This document shows positions 1 to 8,104 of a DNA stretch of 64,000 nucleotides, piece after piece. Where the stretch lies: NCBI GenBank assembly GCA_046327745.1, contig JAXLXV010000018.1:66668-130667 (forward strand). The letters are read 5' to 3'. Within the stretch, counting starts at the first letter, position 1; each line of letters opens with the position of its first letter. The notes beneath the pieces were generated by a model. That model did not search any database. It worked only from the letters and a program-made list of their open reading frames with translations, and had not been told where the DNA came from. This DNA comes from JABAQJ01 sp046327745 (GTDB lineage: Bacteria; Gemmatimonadota; Gemmatimonadetes; Gemmatimonadales; Gemmatimonadaceae). The position numbers and the translations under genes were made by a program.

Positions 1-1716
1 TCGTTTGGAGTTCTCGCCGGCGCCGTGCATGGCCTCGAACTGCTGGTCAGCCGCTGGGTTCTGAATGAATTGGTCTGGGTCAGCCGCGACTTCGTCTGGA
101 TGGCGCCAACCGCCTACATGGCGTTGCTCCTGCCCGTGGCCTTGGCGGCGGGGGTTGTCAGCCTCATCACGCCCGCCAGCTGGGTGCCGCGAGCGACCGT
201 CTTCCTTTGCAGCAGCTTTGCCATCTTCGGCGTGCTCCTGCCCTATTCGCAGATCGCCCGGATTGCGTCGCTGCTTCTGGCAGGTGGGGCGGCGTATCAA
301 ATTGCCCGGACGTACACCCTGCGCGCGGCATCACGCTACCGGCTGATCGCGGCTTGTGGAGCGGTCCTGGTCGGAGTATTGGCGCTCCTGTTGCCCAGGT
401 TACGAGAATCGGCCGCCCGACAGGCATTGGCCTCCGCCACGTCAGCTGCAACGTCGCCGACCAACGTGCTGTTCATCATCCTGGACACGGTTCGCGCCGC
501 CAGTATGAGCCTGTACGCACCGACGGACTCCACCACACCGCACCTCGAGCAGTGGTCAAAAGATGGCATCGTGTTCGATGCCGCCTACTCCGTCGCACCG
601 TGGACGTTGCCGTCCCACGCCTCACTCTTCACGGGCCGTTACGCCGGCGAAACTCCCGCAGACTGGAAGACGCCCCTTGATCGCGCGGACTCCACCCTGG
701 CCGAGCTGTTTCGAACTCGAGGCTACGCCACCGGGGCCTTCATGGCCAACATGCACTACACGGCGTGGGACTCCGGATTGGAGCGTGGGTTCATGACCTA
801 CGACGACTATCGCCGCTCCTGGTGGCAGTTGCTCCGCAGCACGGCATGGACGCAAACCGTCATGTTCGACGAGTTGCGCAGCGCACGCTCCGCATCAGCC
901 GTCATTTCCTCCATCATCCACCCCAACCTCTCGATCGATCCAAAGCACACCTTCGATCGCAAGATCGGCAGTGAGGTCACCTCGCAGTTCCTTCATTGGC
1001 AGCGCGGGGTTGGCGATCGGCCCTTCTTTGCCGTGCTCAATTACTTCGACGCTCATCAACCCTACTACGCCCCGCGGCCGTTTCTGCATTTCCCCAAGAC
1101 CGGAGGCACCGCGCGCTACAAAGGCGCTATCGCCTACCTGGACGCGAACATCGATTCCATTCTCGTGTCACTCCAGTCTCAGCACGTGCTCGACAAAACG
1201 CTTGTTATCGTGACCGCAGATCACGGCGAACTGTTCAATGAGCACGGACTGAGTGGTCACGCGCACGATCTATATCGGAACGTGCTGCACGTACCGCTGA
1301 TGATGCGCCTTCCGACCGGTGTACCGGCCGGGGCGCGTATCACAACGCCTACGTCATTGCGAGACTTGGCTGCCACCATCGTGGACTTGGCAGGCATTAA
1401 GGACGCGCGTGTACCCGGACAATCGCTGCGCACCCTGTGGTTCGATACCCTTGCCCACGGTAGCCCGGCTTTGGCCGAAGTCAGTCAGGCGCCGAATGTC
1501 GACCCAACGTATCCGACGGCCAAGGGGCCCATGAAGAGCTTGATGGACGACACCACGCATTACATCCGGAACGGCGACGGTCATGAAGAGCTCTTTCAGT
1601 TCCGGACGGACACGAGCGAGTCGGTGAATCTGTCGGCGGATCGTTCAGATGTGGCGGCCCATTGGCGCCAGCGCGTGGATTCCATCCTTGCCGCTCGCTC
1701 GCCACGTCGGCGGTAA
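1..1716 (+). CDS. Sulfatase-fold membrane protein (alkaline phosphatase superfamily), 5' end outside window
   Basis: The reading frame is open from base 1, so the gene probably starts upstream; a GTG at 25 is the first internal start. The N-terminal 130 residues hold several hydrophobic segments, followed by a catalytic domain. The metal-binding start NVLFIILDTVR, the nucleophile block WTLPSHASLFTG and the late block ADHGELFNEHG are those of the sulfatase/phosphotransferase fold. The residue in the nucleophile position is Thr rather than Cys or Ser. This fits phosphoethanolamine-transferase-like or phosphodiesterase members better than a formylglycine sulfatase. The fold is secure; the substrate cannot be read. 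Confidence 0.8.
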   Translation, partial: SFGVLAGAVHGLELLVSRWVLNELVWVSRDFVWMAPTAYMALLLPVALAAGVVSLITPASWVPRATVFLCSSFAIFGVLLPYSQIARIASLLLAGGAAYQIARTYTLRAASRYRLIAACGAVLVGVLALLLPRLRESAARQALASATSAATSPTNVLFIILDTVRAASMSLYAPTDSTTPHLEQWSKDGIVFDAAYSVAPWTLPSHASLFTGRYAGETPADWKTPLDRADSTLAELFRTRGYATGAFMANMHYTAWDSGLERGFMTYDDYRRSWWQLLRSTAWTQTVMFDELRSARSASAVISSIIHPNLSIDPKHTFDRKIGSEVTSQFLHWQRGVGDRPFFAVLNYFDAHQPYYAPRPFLHFPKTGGTARYKGAIAYLDANIDSILVSLQSQHVLDKTLVIVTADHGELFNEHGLSGHAHDLYRNVLHVPLMMRLPTGVPAGARITTPTSLRDLAATIVDLAGIKDARVPGQSLRTLWFDTLAHGSPALAEVSQAPNVDPTYPTAKGPMKSLMDDTTHYIRNGDGHEELFQFRTDTSESVNLSADRSDVAAHWRQRVDSILAARSPRRR

Positions 1717-1763
1717 GCGCACGAGGCGGTCCCTCACGCCCCGTGCGCCGACCAACCGCGCGA

Positions 1764-2129
1764 TCAGAATGGCGGGATCGTCAGCTCAAGTGCGTCGCCA
1801 TGGCTCACCATGACCTCGTCCGACAATGTGTTGCCGCGGGCGCCGATCGGATGAATCACAAAGCGCAGTGAGTACAGTCCGCGGTCGAGATACTTCGGCA
1901 GCGTGAACTTCGACGTCGTGTTGCCGGTGGCAATCCCCAGCCGATACGTCGCTCCGTCCCGTACCGCGTAGACCACGGCATCCAGCCATGCTTGGTTGCG
2001 CACCTCCACGGTCGTGCTGGCGCTATCTCTCACCGCCGAGACAGTGTCCGCGCCAACGGTTGCCGCCTGCGCGGGCGACGCAACCGCCAAGAGGGCCAAC
2101 GCACCAAGCATCATGAAAGCGGTTCGCAT
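1764..2129 (-). CDS. Small secreted protein of unknown function
   Basis: This encodes 121 residues with a clear signal peptide (hydrophobic core MMLGALALLAVASPAQA, cleavage after AQA). The mature part is about 98 residues and looks beta-rich, with no cysteines and no motif I recognise. A strong Shine-Dalgarno sequence (AAGGAGG) lies about 5 bases before the ATG, so the gene is very likely real. It lies 47 bp from the convergent sulfatase-fold gene and is transcribed in the same direction as the aromatic operon upstream, separated by about 170 bp with no obvious terminator. It may be the last gene of that transcript or have its own promoter. Confidence 0.7.
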   Translation of the reverse strand: MRTAFMMLGALALLAVASPAQAATVGADTVSAVRDSASTTVEVRNQAWLDAVVYAVRDGATYRLGIATGNTTSKFTLPKYLDRGLYSLRFVIHPIGARGNTLSDEVMVSHGDALELTIPPF

Positions 2130-2297
2130 CCTATCCTCCTTGCTGAACGACTTTTCTCCCCAAAGGGTATCAGCTGCTACCCGCGATGCGTGGGAAGGTT
2201 CTCCTCCAAGACGTCATCGGAATCGCGCGGGCTCGAGAACGTGAGGTTTGGCGGAAAGACCGGTCCGGTCGACCCACCAGCAAGGTTGCCGGAGAGG

Positions 2298-3164
2298 CTA
2301 TCCGTCAGTTCGAACGTGCGGATTCGCGGGCAGGGCATCAAACCACTGTTGGGAGATTTCGAGGTACGCGCGCACCCGCTCCAAGTCCCTAGCCTGCACG
2401 GCCGCACGAATAGCGCGCAGGCTGGATTCGACAGCCTCCAACGCGGACCCCAACCGGACCCGATTGTCATCCGCGATGGCTGTCCAAACATCCGGCGAAC
2501 TACCGGCCAAGCGTGTCGCGTCGCGTCCCCCCGGTCCCAACTCACTTCGGTGAACACCCGCTTCGAACAACGCCGTCGCCAAGGCGCAGGAGACGAACTG
2601 GGGGAGATGACTCGACCACGCCAGCAGGCCATCGTGATCCTCTGGCGTCATGAATTCTGTTGTCGCGCCTAACGTCCGCCAGAACGACTCCGCAAGGACG
2701 ATGGCGGGCCGGCGTGTCGTACTCGCGGCACACAGGAATACGCGAGCACCCGTGAATCGCCCGCTGCGGGAGGCTTGCCAACCACTCCGATGATCGCCGG
2801 TCAGAGGGTGCGTCCCCACAAACGTCTCTGCCAAACCCGCTCGCTCCGCAGCGCCCTGCACCGCCACCTTCGTACTCCCAACGTCCGTGATCAACAACGC
2901 CCGACGACAGGTCTTCTCGAAACGCTGGAAAACACTCGCGGCGGCCGTCACCGGAACGGCCAGCACCACAATCTGCGCCGGATCATTCGCATCATGATCG
3001 TCCAAGACGTCGCTCACCACGCCGGCCTCGCGCGCCGCCACCAGCGTCGGCTCGTCCAGGTCAAACCCCGACACACGAACGCCGCGGTCCGAGAGATCGC
3101 GTGCGAGCGAACCGCCAATCATTCCGAGACCAATGATGGCGACCCGTTCCACAGGACCACTCAC
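2298..3164 (-). CDS. tyrA: Prephenate dehydrogenase
   Basis: This 288-residue NAD(P)-dependent enzyme oxidises prephenate to 4-hydroxyphenylpyruvate, the tyrosine branch of aromatic synthesis. The Rossmann motif GLGMIGGSLA is at the N-terminus, followed by the typical helical dimerisation half with the HPLTGDHRSG catalytic block. I chose the GTG at 3164 because it overlaps the chorismate mutase stop as GTGA and has GGAGG about 6 bases upstream; the longer start at 3179 has no such signal. It is the last gene of the translationally coupled aroF-aroQ-tyrA operon, controlled by the attenuator at 4563-4702. There is no ACT domain at the C-terminus. Confidence 0.9.
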   Translation of the reverse strand: MSGPVERVAIIGLGMIGGSLARDLSDRGVRVSGFDLDEPTLVAAREAGVVSDVLDDHDANDPAQIVVLAVPVTAAASVFQRFEKTCRRALLITDVGSTKVAVQGAAERAGLAETFVGTHPLTGDHRSGWQASRSGRFTGARVFLCAASTTRRPAIVLAESFWRTLGATTEFMTPEDHDGLLAWSSHLPQFVSCALATALFEAGVHRSELGPGGRDATRLAGSSPDVWTAIADDNRVRLGSALEAVESSLRAIRAAVQARDLERVRAYLEISQQWFDALPANPHVRTDG

Positions 3165-3454
3165 GCGTCCTCCTCCCATTGCACTTGCCGTGAGAGTGCC
3201 ACAATCCGCCAGAAGATCTCCCGGACGGGCTCGCTCGGCAGCGTCTGGGCGCGGGCCATCTCCCCGACCGCCCGAATGACTTCCGCTTCGCGTCCCGGAT
3301 CGAGCACGGGAAGTCCTGCATCGCGCTTCAATTTCCCGATCTGTCGACCAATGACCACCCGACGTGCCAGCAGCTCGATGATCGCGCGATCGACCTCATG
3401 GATCTCAGCGCGACGTTCCGCCAGTTCGTTGTCTCGGCCCGCGTCTTCGCTCAT
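3161..3454 (-). CDS. aroQ: Chorismate mutase, AroQ class
   Basis: This 97-residue all-helical protein converts chorismate to prephenate. The family signature is clear: an N-terminal helix with R..I..VDRAIIELLARR, then IGKLKR and a C-terminal REIFWRIVALSRQVQ helix that carries the active-site Glu/Gln residues. It is a monofunctional AroQ protein of the usual length. The start overlaps the aroF stop by four bases (ATGA) and its own stop overlaps the tyrA start (GTGA), so all three genes are translationally coupled. Together they carry flux from erythrose-4-phosphate/PEP entry and from chorismate towards tyrosine. Confidence 0.9.
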   Translation of the reverse strand: MSEDAGRDNELAERRAEIHEVDRAIIELLARRVVIGRQIGKLKRDAGLPVLDPGREAEVIRAVGEMARAQTLPSEPVREIFWRIVALSRQVQWEEDA

Positions 3455-4524
3455 GCCGCCTCCGGCGCCTGCTTCCCGGCAACGGTGTCGATCGGTCGCA
3501 GCTGGCGGCCGGCCGCGGTGGCAAAAGCGCCCAGTCGCTGCATCAGCGACCCAAAGGCGTCAGGAGACAACGATTGCTCCCCATCCGAACGCGCCGTGGC
3601 AGGATCCGGATGCACCTCAATCAGTAGCCCGTCGGCCCCCGCGGCGATGGCCGCAAAGCTGAGCGGCGCTACCAAGCTCGCCTCCCCACCGGCGTGGCTT
3701 GGATCCACGATCACGGGAAGATGCGTCTCGCGCTTGAGCACAGGAACCGCGGACACGTCCAGCGTGTTTCGTGTCGCGCGCTCAAAGGTCCGGATACCGC
3801 GTTCGCACAGCACGACATCACGATTGCCATTCGCCATCACGTACTCCGCAGCCATCAACAGCTCTTCGACAGTCGCGGACAATCCGCGTTTCAGCAGCAC
3901 GGGACGCTGGATCCGCCCCAATTCCGCTAGCAGCGAAAAGTTCTGCATGTTTCTGGCACCCACCTGCAACATGTCCGCGTGCTCCGCGACCATGTCCACG
4001 TGGCGAGGATCGAGCACCTCCGTGACCACCGGAATCCCCGCCGCCAGACGCACCTCGGATAGGTAGCGCAGCGCCTCACGCCCCAATCCCTGAAAGCTGT
4101 ATGGGGAACTGCGCGGCTTAAACGCGCCCCCTCGTAGCATGGTTGCACCGCGTGCGCGGACATCATGAGCCGTCTGGTGCAACATCTCTGAGCTCTCCAC
4201 CGAACAGGGGCCGGCGACCACGACGACCTCGTCGGTGCCGAACGCGGCACGCGCGCCGTTGGTCGCCCCCACGCGAATCACGCTGCGCTCGATCACAAAC
4301 TCGCGTGACGCAAGCTTGTATGGTTTGAGCACGGGTGTCACGGATTCCACGCCGGGCAACGAACGAAGGGGAATTCCCTCCAGTTGCCGTTCATCGCCAA
4401 TGCAACCGATGATGGTGCGGCTCTGACCCCGCGACAGGTGCGTTCGCATCCCTGCGGCCTCAACCCGCTCGCGAATCCCGTCGACTTCAACATCGGTTAC
4501 GCCCGATCTGGTCACGATAATCAT
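3451..4524 (-). CDS. aroF: 3-deoxy-7-phosphoheptulonate synthase (DAHP synthase, type I-beta with N-terminal regulatory domain)
   Basis: This enzyme condenses phosphoenolpyruvate and erythrose-4-phosphate, the first step of the shikimate pathway. It has 357 residues from the ATG at 4524, at the family-typical MIIV start; an upstream in-frame extension to 4647 runs through the attenuator and is not coding. Residues 1-75 form the ferredoxin-like regulatory domain of Thermotoga-type enzymes, which binds Tyr or Phe. The barrel follows, with GPCSVES, LRGGAFKPRSSPYSFQG, KRG and DPSHAGG blocks. Control is probably double: feedback on the enzyme and tyrosine attenuation of the transcript (terminator only 38 bp upstream of the start). 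Confidence 0.93.
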   Translation of the reverse strand: MIIVTRSGVTDVEVDGIRERVEAAGMRTHLSRGQSRTIIGCIGDERQLEGIPLRSLPGVESVTPVLKPYKLASREFVIERSVIRVGATNGARAAFGTDEVVVVAGPCSVESSEMLHQTAHDVRARGATMLRGGAFKPRSSPYSFQGLGREALRYLSEVRLAAGIPVVTEVLDPRHVDMVAEHADMLQVGARNMQNFSLLAELGRIQRPVLLKRGLSATVEELLMAAEYVMANGNRDVVLCERGIRTFERATRNTLDVSAVPVLKRETHLPVIVDPSHAGGEASLVAPLSFAAIAAGADGLLIEVHPDPATARSDGEQSLSPDAFGSLMQRLGAFATAAGRQLRPIDTVAGKQAPEAA

Positions 4525-4562
4525 GCGGTTCCCTGGTGTGGCACGGAGCGTGGATGAGGGCC

Positions 4563-4594
4563 AAAAAAAAACGGCCCGTTGATTCACGGACCGT
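4563..4594 (-). terminator. Leader terminator (attenuator) of the aroF-aroQ-tyrA operon
   Basis: On the minus strand an 8-bp stem (ACGGTCCG / CGGGCCGT, one G-U pair, 8-nt loop) is followed by nine T residues. It lies after the leader-peptide stop and before the aroF start, so it can only act on the aromatic operon. Its left arm can instead pair with GGGCCGTG in leader codons 18-20 (8 bp with one wobble), which gives the alternative antiterminator. Confidence 0.85.
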
Positions 4595-4621
4595 GCGGTG
4601 TGCGCGAAACGAACTCGTTCT

Positions 4622-4702
4622 CTAAACCAGCGCGCAGCCCCTTTCACGGCCCAGAAAATGGGTCGGATAATAGCGGCAAAAGTAATAGCGGCTGGCGAGC
4701 AT
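4622..4702 (-). CDS. Tyr/Phe-rich leader peptide of the aromatic operon attenuator
   Basis: This 26-codon ORF lies upstream of aroF in a frame that ends with TAG before the terminator. Codons 6, 7, 11 and 12 are Tyr and codons 8 and 16 are Phe, a density expected only of an attenuator leader peptide. Codons 18-20 contain GGGCCGTG, which is complementary to the left arm of the terminator. A ribosome stalled at the Tyr codons would leave these codons free and let the antiterminator form. A ribosome that reaches the stop would cover them and allow termination. The predicted transcription start falls on or next to the ATG, so the leader may be translated without a Shine-Dalgarno sequence. Confidence 0.8.
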   Translation of the reverse strand: MLASRYYFCRYYPTHFLGRERGCALV

Positions 4703-4708
4703 GGTGGG

Positions 4709-4738
4709 ACGGTACCGATCCGCGGGGCGAGCTGTCAA
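4709..4738 (-). promoter_or_regulatory. Promoter of the aromatic leader and operon
   Basis: A perfect -35 TTGACA (4738-4733) is followed after 18 bp by TACCGT (4714-4709), which fits TAnnnT. The expected start is about seven bases downstream, at the A of the leader-peptide ATG (4702). It sits just beyond the tRNA-Cys terminator. Confidence 0.65.
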
Positions 4739-4758
4739 GGGTCCGTCATTGAAGACAA

Positions 4759-4790
4759 GGGGCCGTGAATCGCGTTGGATTCACGGCCCC
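4759..4790 (-). terminator. Terminator hairpin after tRNA-Cys
   Basis: A perfect 13-bp stem (4759-4771 with 4778-4790, 6-nt loop) follows the tRNA on the minus strand. The tract after it (TTGTCTT) is only moderately T-rich, so termination may be partial. Confidence 0.7.
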
Positions 4791-4797
4791 TTCTCAG

Positions 4798-4869
4798 AGG
4801 CGCCGGCCGGAATCGAACCGGCGAATAACGGTTTTGCAGACCGCTGCCTTACCACTTGGCTACGGCGCC
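4798..4869 (-). tRNA. tRNA-Cys (GCA)
   Basis: The minus strand folds as a complete cloverleaf. The acceptor arms GGCGCCG and CGGCGCC pair, the T arm has GCCGG-TTCGATT-CCGGC, and the anticodon loop CTGCAAA reads GCA. The discriminator base is U, as expected for cysteine. The CCA end is not encoded. It is the only tRNA I find in the window. Confidence 0.95.
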
Positions 4870-5024
4870 GACGTTGGGAACATAGAGCCCCTCACTCGTG
4901 CGCTCAAGCATGCGCGCAGTGCATTTTGGTCACGCGTATCCCCCGCGCATACGGTCGCTTGTGTGCAAACACAGGCGCGCACCGTGCCGACGATCGAGCA
5001 AACCCATTGCAAGGCAGTCACAAC

Positions 5025-5996
5025 ATGACAGATGCCGCCGAACTCGTTTCTCTGGACGACATCCGTGAGGCCCGCGAACGGGTCATGCCGCGCCTGCACC
5101 GAACGCCATTGGCGACCAGCCGAACACTCGGAACGCGTACGAAGACCAAGGCCTGGTTGAAGCTCGAGCTGTTCCAGAAGACCGGATCGTTCAAGCCGCG
5201 CGGCGTCCTCAACACCCTGTCTCAACTCTCGCCGCACGAACGACAGCGCGGCGTCATTTCGATTTCTGCCGGCAACCATGCCCAAGCCCTTGCCTGGGGT
5301 GCCTCATCCATGGGCGTGCAATGCACCATGGTCATGCCCGCGACCGCGGTGCGCACCAAGATTGAGGCCACACGAGAGTATGGGGCAGAGGTCATCCTCA
5401 CCACGGAGGATCTGCTCGCCACCTGCCTTCAGGTGCAACGCGAACGATCCCTGACACTTGTTCATCCCTTCGACGATCTCCGTGTTATTGCCGGAGCCGG
5501 CACGGTGGGACTGGAAGTGATGGAAGACTTGAGCGAGGTCGATGCCGTCATCGTCGGCTGCGGTGGCGGCGGCCTGCTCGCAGGCGTTGCCGCGGCGGTC
5601 AAGCAACGCAATCCGTTGACCAAGGTCATTGGCGTGGAACCGCGCGGCGCCAACGGCATGATCCAGAGCCTCGCAAAGGGAGAGGCCGTGCGCCTGACGA
5701 CGCTCTCCACGATTGCCGACGGTCTCGCGGCTCCATTCGCCGGAGTTCGCAATTTGGCGCACGTCCAAGCCTTCGTCGACGAAATGGTCGAAGTCGAGGA
5801 CGATGAAATCGTCGATGCCATGCGTTTCTTGATGCAACGAGCAAAAGTCGTCGCTGAGCCCGCGGGCGCCGCCGCAACGGCCGCCCTACTATCGGGCAAG
5901 GTCACCCTCCGGCCGGACTCCGTGGTCGCCGTGATCGTCTCAGGAGGGAATGTCGACCTCGACCGGCTGCGTTCCCTGCTCGCGCCGTCCGCCTAA
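5025..5996 (+). CDS. Threonine/serine dehydratase-like PLP enzyme (single domain, no ACT domain)
   Basis: This 323-residue fold-type II PLP enzyme has the Schiff-base lysine in KTGSFKPRG, the SAGNHAQALAWGA phosphate/substrate loop and the GCGGGGLLAG tetraglycine loop. It should deaminate L-threonine or serine to a 2-oxo acid and ammonia, or racemise serine. The absence of a C-terminal ACT domain points to a catabolic or racemase-type enzyme rather than the isoleucine-regulated form. The start at ATG 5025 fits the family N-terminus; the longer reading runs through tRNA-Cys. The stop shares bases with the stop of the convergent M15 peptidase. A paralogue lies at 10483-11448. Confidence 0.85.
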   Translation: MTDAAELVSLDDIREARERVMPRLHRTPLATSRTLGTRTKTKAWLKLELFQKTGSFKPRGVLNTLSQLSPHERQRGVISISAGNHAQALAWGASSMGVQCTMVMPATAVRTKIEATREYGAEVILTTEDLLATCLQVQRERSLTLVHPFDDLRVIAGAGTVGLEVMEDLSEVDAVIVGCGGGGLLAGVAAAVKQRNPLTKVIGVEPRGANGMIQSLAKGEAVRLTTLSTIADGLAAPFAGVRNLAHVQAFVDEMVEVEDDEIVDAMRFLMQRAKVVAEPAGAAATAALLSGKVTLRPDSVVAVIVSGGNVDLDRLRSLLAPSA

Positions 5997-7048
5997 CGGG
6001 TTGTGTCCGGCGTCGACGGGTGTTTCTTCCACCAACCACTCTCCCACCGGGCGCTCGTTCCCCTAACGTCGATGTGCGCAAAGGGACCGCTCGGCCCCAT
6101 GGCCGTGTAGGTACCCAATCCGCCGATGAGCGTCGGAAAACGTGCTTCCACTCGGGCGACCGCCGCACTCACCGGCGCTACGTCCGTCAGGTCAACCCGC
6201 CCGTCGCGGTTTAAGTCGTCCATCCGACCATCCCCGTTTGCATCAATAAGAATGTCCGACGCATCTCCGTACTGGTGTCGGCTGGCACGGGCCATCCCTT
6301 CTCCCACGCCGCGATCGTTGTAGTACGGCGCACGGAATCCTGAGAGCACCGATGCACGACTGGCCGGGTAGCCATGCGCGCTCAGGTCCTGCAAGACGAG
6401 TTCAAGCTTGTCGATCAAGCGCGGCTGCAGCACCACGTATTTTGGCCATACGTCGGCCTGATCATGCGTCAGAAAATCACCGAGCACAAAATGCTCGGAG
6501 AGCGCAACGTCCACGTTGGACGGTGTGACTTCGACAAATCCGTCCGGATTGTAGTAGTTCTTGGCCATCATCCAGCGTTCGGCGGGCCAGCGCCCCAGAC
6601 GATACCCACGAAGGCTCTCACCCCGTTTCTCGCCAAACGGTCGAAGCACAATGAGTGAGAAAGGCAAACCGTTAGGCAACTGCACCCGGTGAATGGCTGG
6701 CGTGTGGATGGCCATCTCGCCGTAGTGGCTAAGAAATCCGGGCAACCCCAGCGCCTGAGCACTCGTCAATGTCATGAAGCGCAGTGCCCCGCTAATGCCC
6801 CGCGCCGAATCCGGCAGCGCGAATACCGGCGCCATCGCCGCGCTGTCCGACAACCGTGCCGCATCAGCCAACCCCTGCGTCGTCGAAGCAACCGGCGTCC
6901 CGCCCGGAAGCTCGCGAAGCGAGCCAAGCATCTTGGTGCCGGCGACCACAAGAGCCACCAAGAGCACGCCTTGCACAGCGCGCTTCACGGCGTGCATGTA
7001 CGGTCGCGGGGCGACCGCTGAAAGCCTCGCATCGCTTCCCTTCGTCAC
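5993..7048 (-). CDS. Membrane-anchored M15 (VanY/M15A-like) zinc peptidase with an EF-hand/dockerin-like calcium-loop insertion
   Basis: This protein has 351 residues, with an N-terminal hydrophobic anchor (about residues 25-45) and a long linker region. The C-terminal domain has the M15A pattern: SGFRAPYYN, then RHQYGDASD supplying the first His and Asp zinc ligands, and HIDVRG near the end supplying the last His. Between these ligands is a stretch with two overlapping calcium-loop motifs (D-x-N-x-D-G repeats, about residues 265-285), an unusual insertion inside a catalytic domain. Such enzymes cleave peptidoglycan stem or cross-bridge peptides. I use the GTG at 7048, which has GGAGG about 11 bases upstream. 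The substrate is inferred. Confidence 0.75.
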   Translation of the reverse strand: MTKGSDARLSAVAPRPYMHAVKRAVQGVLLVALVVAGTKMLGSLRELPGGTPVASTTQGLADAARLSDSAAMAPVFALPDSARGISGALRFMTLTSAQALGLPGFLSHYGEMAIHTPAIHRVQLPNGLPFSLIVLRPFGEKRGESLRGYRLGRWPAERWMMAKNYYNPDGFVEVTPSNVDVALSEHFVLGDFLTHDQADVWPKYVVLQPRLIDKLELVLQDLSAHGYPASRASVLSGFRAPYYNDRGVGEGMARASRHQYGDASDILIDANGDGRMDDLNRDGRVDLTDVAPVSAAVARVEARFPTLIGGLGTYTAMGPSGPFAHIDVRGTSARWESGWWKKHPSTPDTTR

Positions 7049-7153
7049 GGTGTGTGCTTGTTCCTCCAGATTCGCGGCGTGCAGGCCGCCTCATACCCTA
7101 TCGAACTCGACAGGTCCCCCAACGGTGCCACCCCTTTCTGAGACCTCCGTCCC

Positions 7154-7966
7154 GTGAAAACGGCCACTCTCATCGGCGTCCCGTACGACGCCAAATCCTC
7201 GTTCGCCCGCGGTCCCGCGCTGGCCCCGGCGGCCATTCGACACGCCCTCCATTCGCCGGCCGGAAATGCCTATTCCGAGTTCCTGGATAACGTGCTCAGT
7301 CCCGAGCTCCTCCGCGATGCCGGAGACGTAAAAGTCGAGTCCGATGACTATCCCATGGAAGGCGTGCGCCTAGCAGTGCATCAGGCCTTGGGCAGTGCGT
7401 CCGTGCCTGTGGTTCTGGGCGGAGACCACTCGATAACCTACGCGGTAGTACGCGCTGTCCACGAACGGGTCGGCACCTTCTCGATCCTGCACTTTGATGC
7501 CCATAACGACCTGTATCACGAGTTCGAGGGCGATGCGCTTTCGCACGCCTGCCCTTTCGCGCGAATCATGGAGGGAGGGCACGCCCGGCAACTGACTCAG
7601 GTCGGTATCCGCTGTCCAAGCCCGCATCAGGCGGAGCAGGCCCAGAAATTCAGCGTCACGGTAATCGACATGCGCGCCTGGAGCCGCGGGGTTCGCCCGG
7701 TCATTGAGGGACCCTGCTACCTATCGATCGACCTCGACGTGCTAGATCCTGCTTTTGCCCCCGGTCTTTCGCATCGTGAGCCAGGGGGACTGTCGACTCG
7801 TGAACTGCTCACGGTGATTCAGGAACTCCCCAACCCGTTGGTGGGAGTCGACATAGTGGAGCTGAATCCGGCGCGCGACGTAGACGGGATTACGGCGGGA
7901 ACCGCGGCAAAGATCCTACGCGAGGTGGTCTCGCGAATCCTTAGGGGCGATGAAGGCGACCGCTGA
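7154..7966 (+). CDS. Ureohydrolase (agmatinase/arginase family)
   Basis: This 270-residue binuclear manganese enzyme carries all the family blocks: GGDHSIT, DAHNDLYHEF, SIDLDVLDPAFAPG and the EPGG segment. It should hydrolyse a guanidino compound to urea plus an amine. The length and the SpeB-like C-terminus favour agmatinase, but arginase or formiminoglutamase cannot be excluded. The second metal block reads DAHND where DAHPD or DAHTD is more usual. The GTG at 7154 is the only reasonable start, with a weak Shine-Dalgarno. It lies next to glutamine synthetase genes, which suggests nitrogen recovery. Confidence 0.85.
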   Translation: MKTATLIGVPYDAKSSFARGPALAPAAIRHALHSPAGNAYSEFLDNVLSPELLRDAGDVKVESDDYPMEGVRLAVHQALGSASVPVVLGGDHSITYAVVRAVHERVGTFSILHFDAHNDLYHEFEGDALSHACPFARIMEGGHARQLTQVGIRCPSPHQAEQAQKFSVTVIDMRAWSRGVRPVIEGPCYLSIDLDVLDPAFAPGLSHREPGGLSTRELLTVIQELPNPLVGVDIVELNPARDVDGITAGTAAKILREVVSRILRGDEGDR

Positions 7967-8088
7967 GCTGAGTTTTTTGCGTTTTTCGCACACGAGAGTG
8001 GTTTTTTTGTAGAAATCTGACTACTTTCATGCCTAGTGCTTGTCGTTTGTTGTCATTGTAGCAGAATTTTGACGACACTCGCACTTGA

Positions 8089-8104
8089 TGGCACGGTCGT
8101 TGCC
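8089..8104 (+). promoter_or_regulatory. Predicted sigma-54 (-24/-12) promoter of the type III glutamine synthetase gene
   Basis: TGGCACGGTCGTTGCC matches the consensus TGGCAC-N5-TTGCW at every position except the last. The invariant GG and GC doublets have the correct spacing. It lies in an AT-rich intergenic stretch (7967-8204), about 100 bp before the start codon at 8205, which is a sensible place for nitrogen control. Confidence 0.6.

Noticed and set aside
1992..2672. Plus-strand 226-codon ORF over the end of tyrA
   Set aside because: It lies antisense to tyrA and the small secreted gene and shows no family pattern.
4701..4730. GGTGGGAC...CCG on the plus strand, superficially like a T-box
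   Set aside because: It does not match the conserved T-box core, and a Tyr leader peptide and attenuator explain the region on the other strand.
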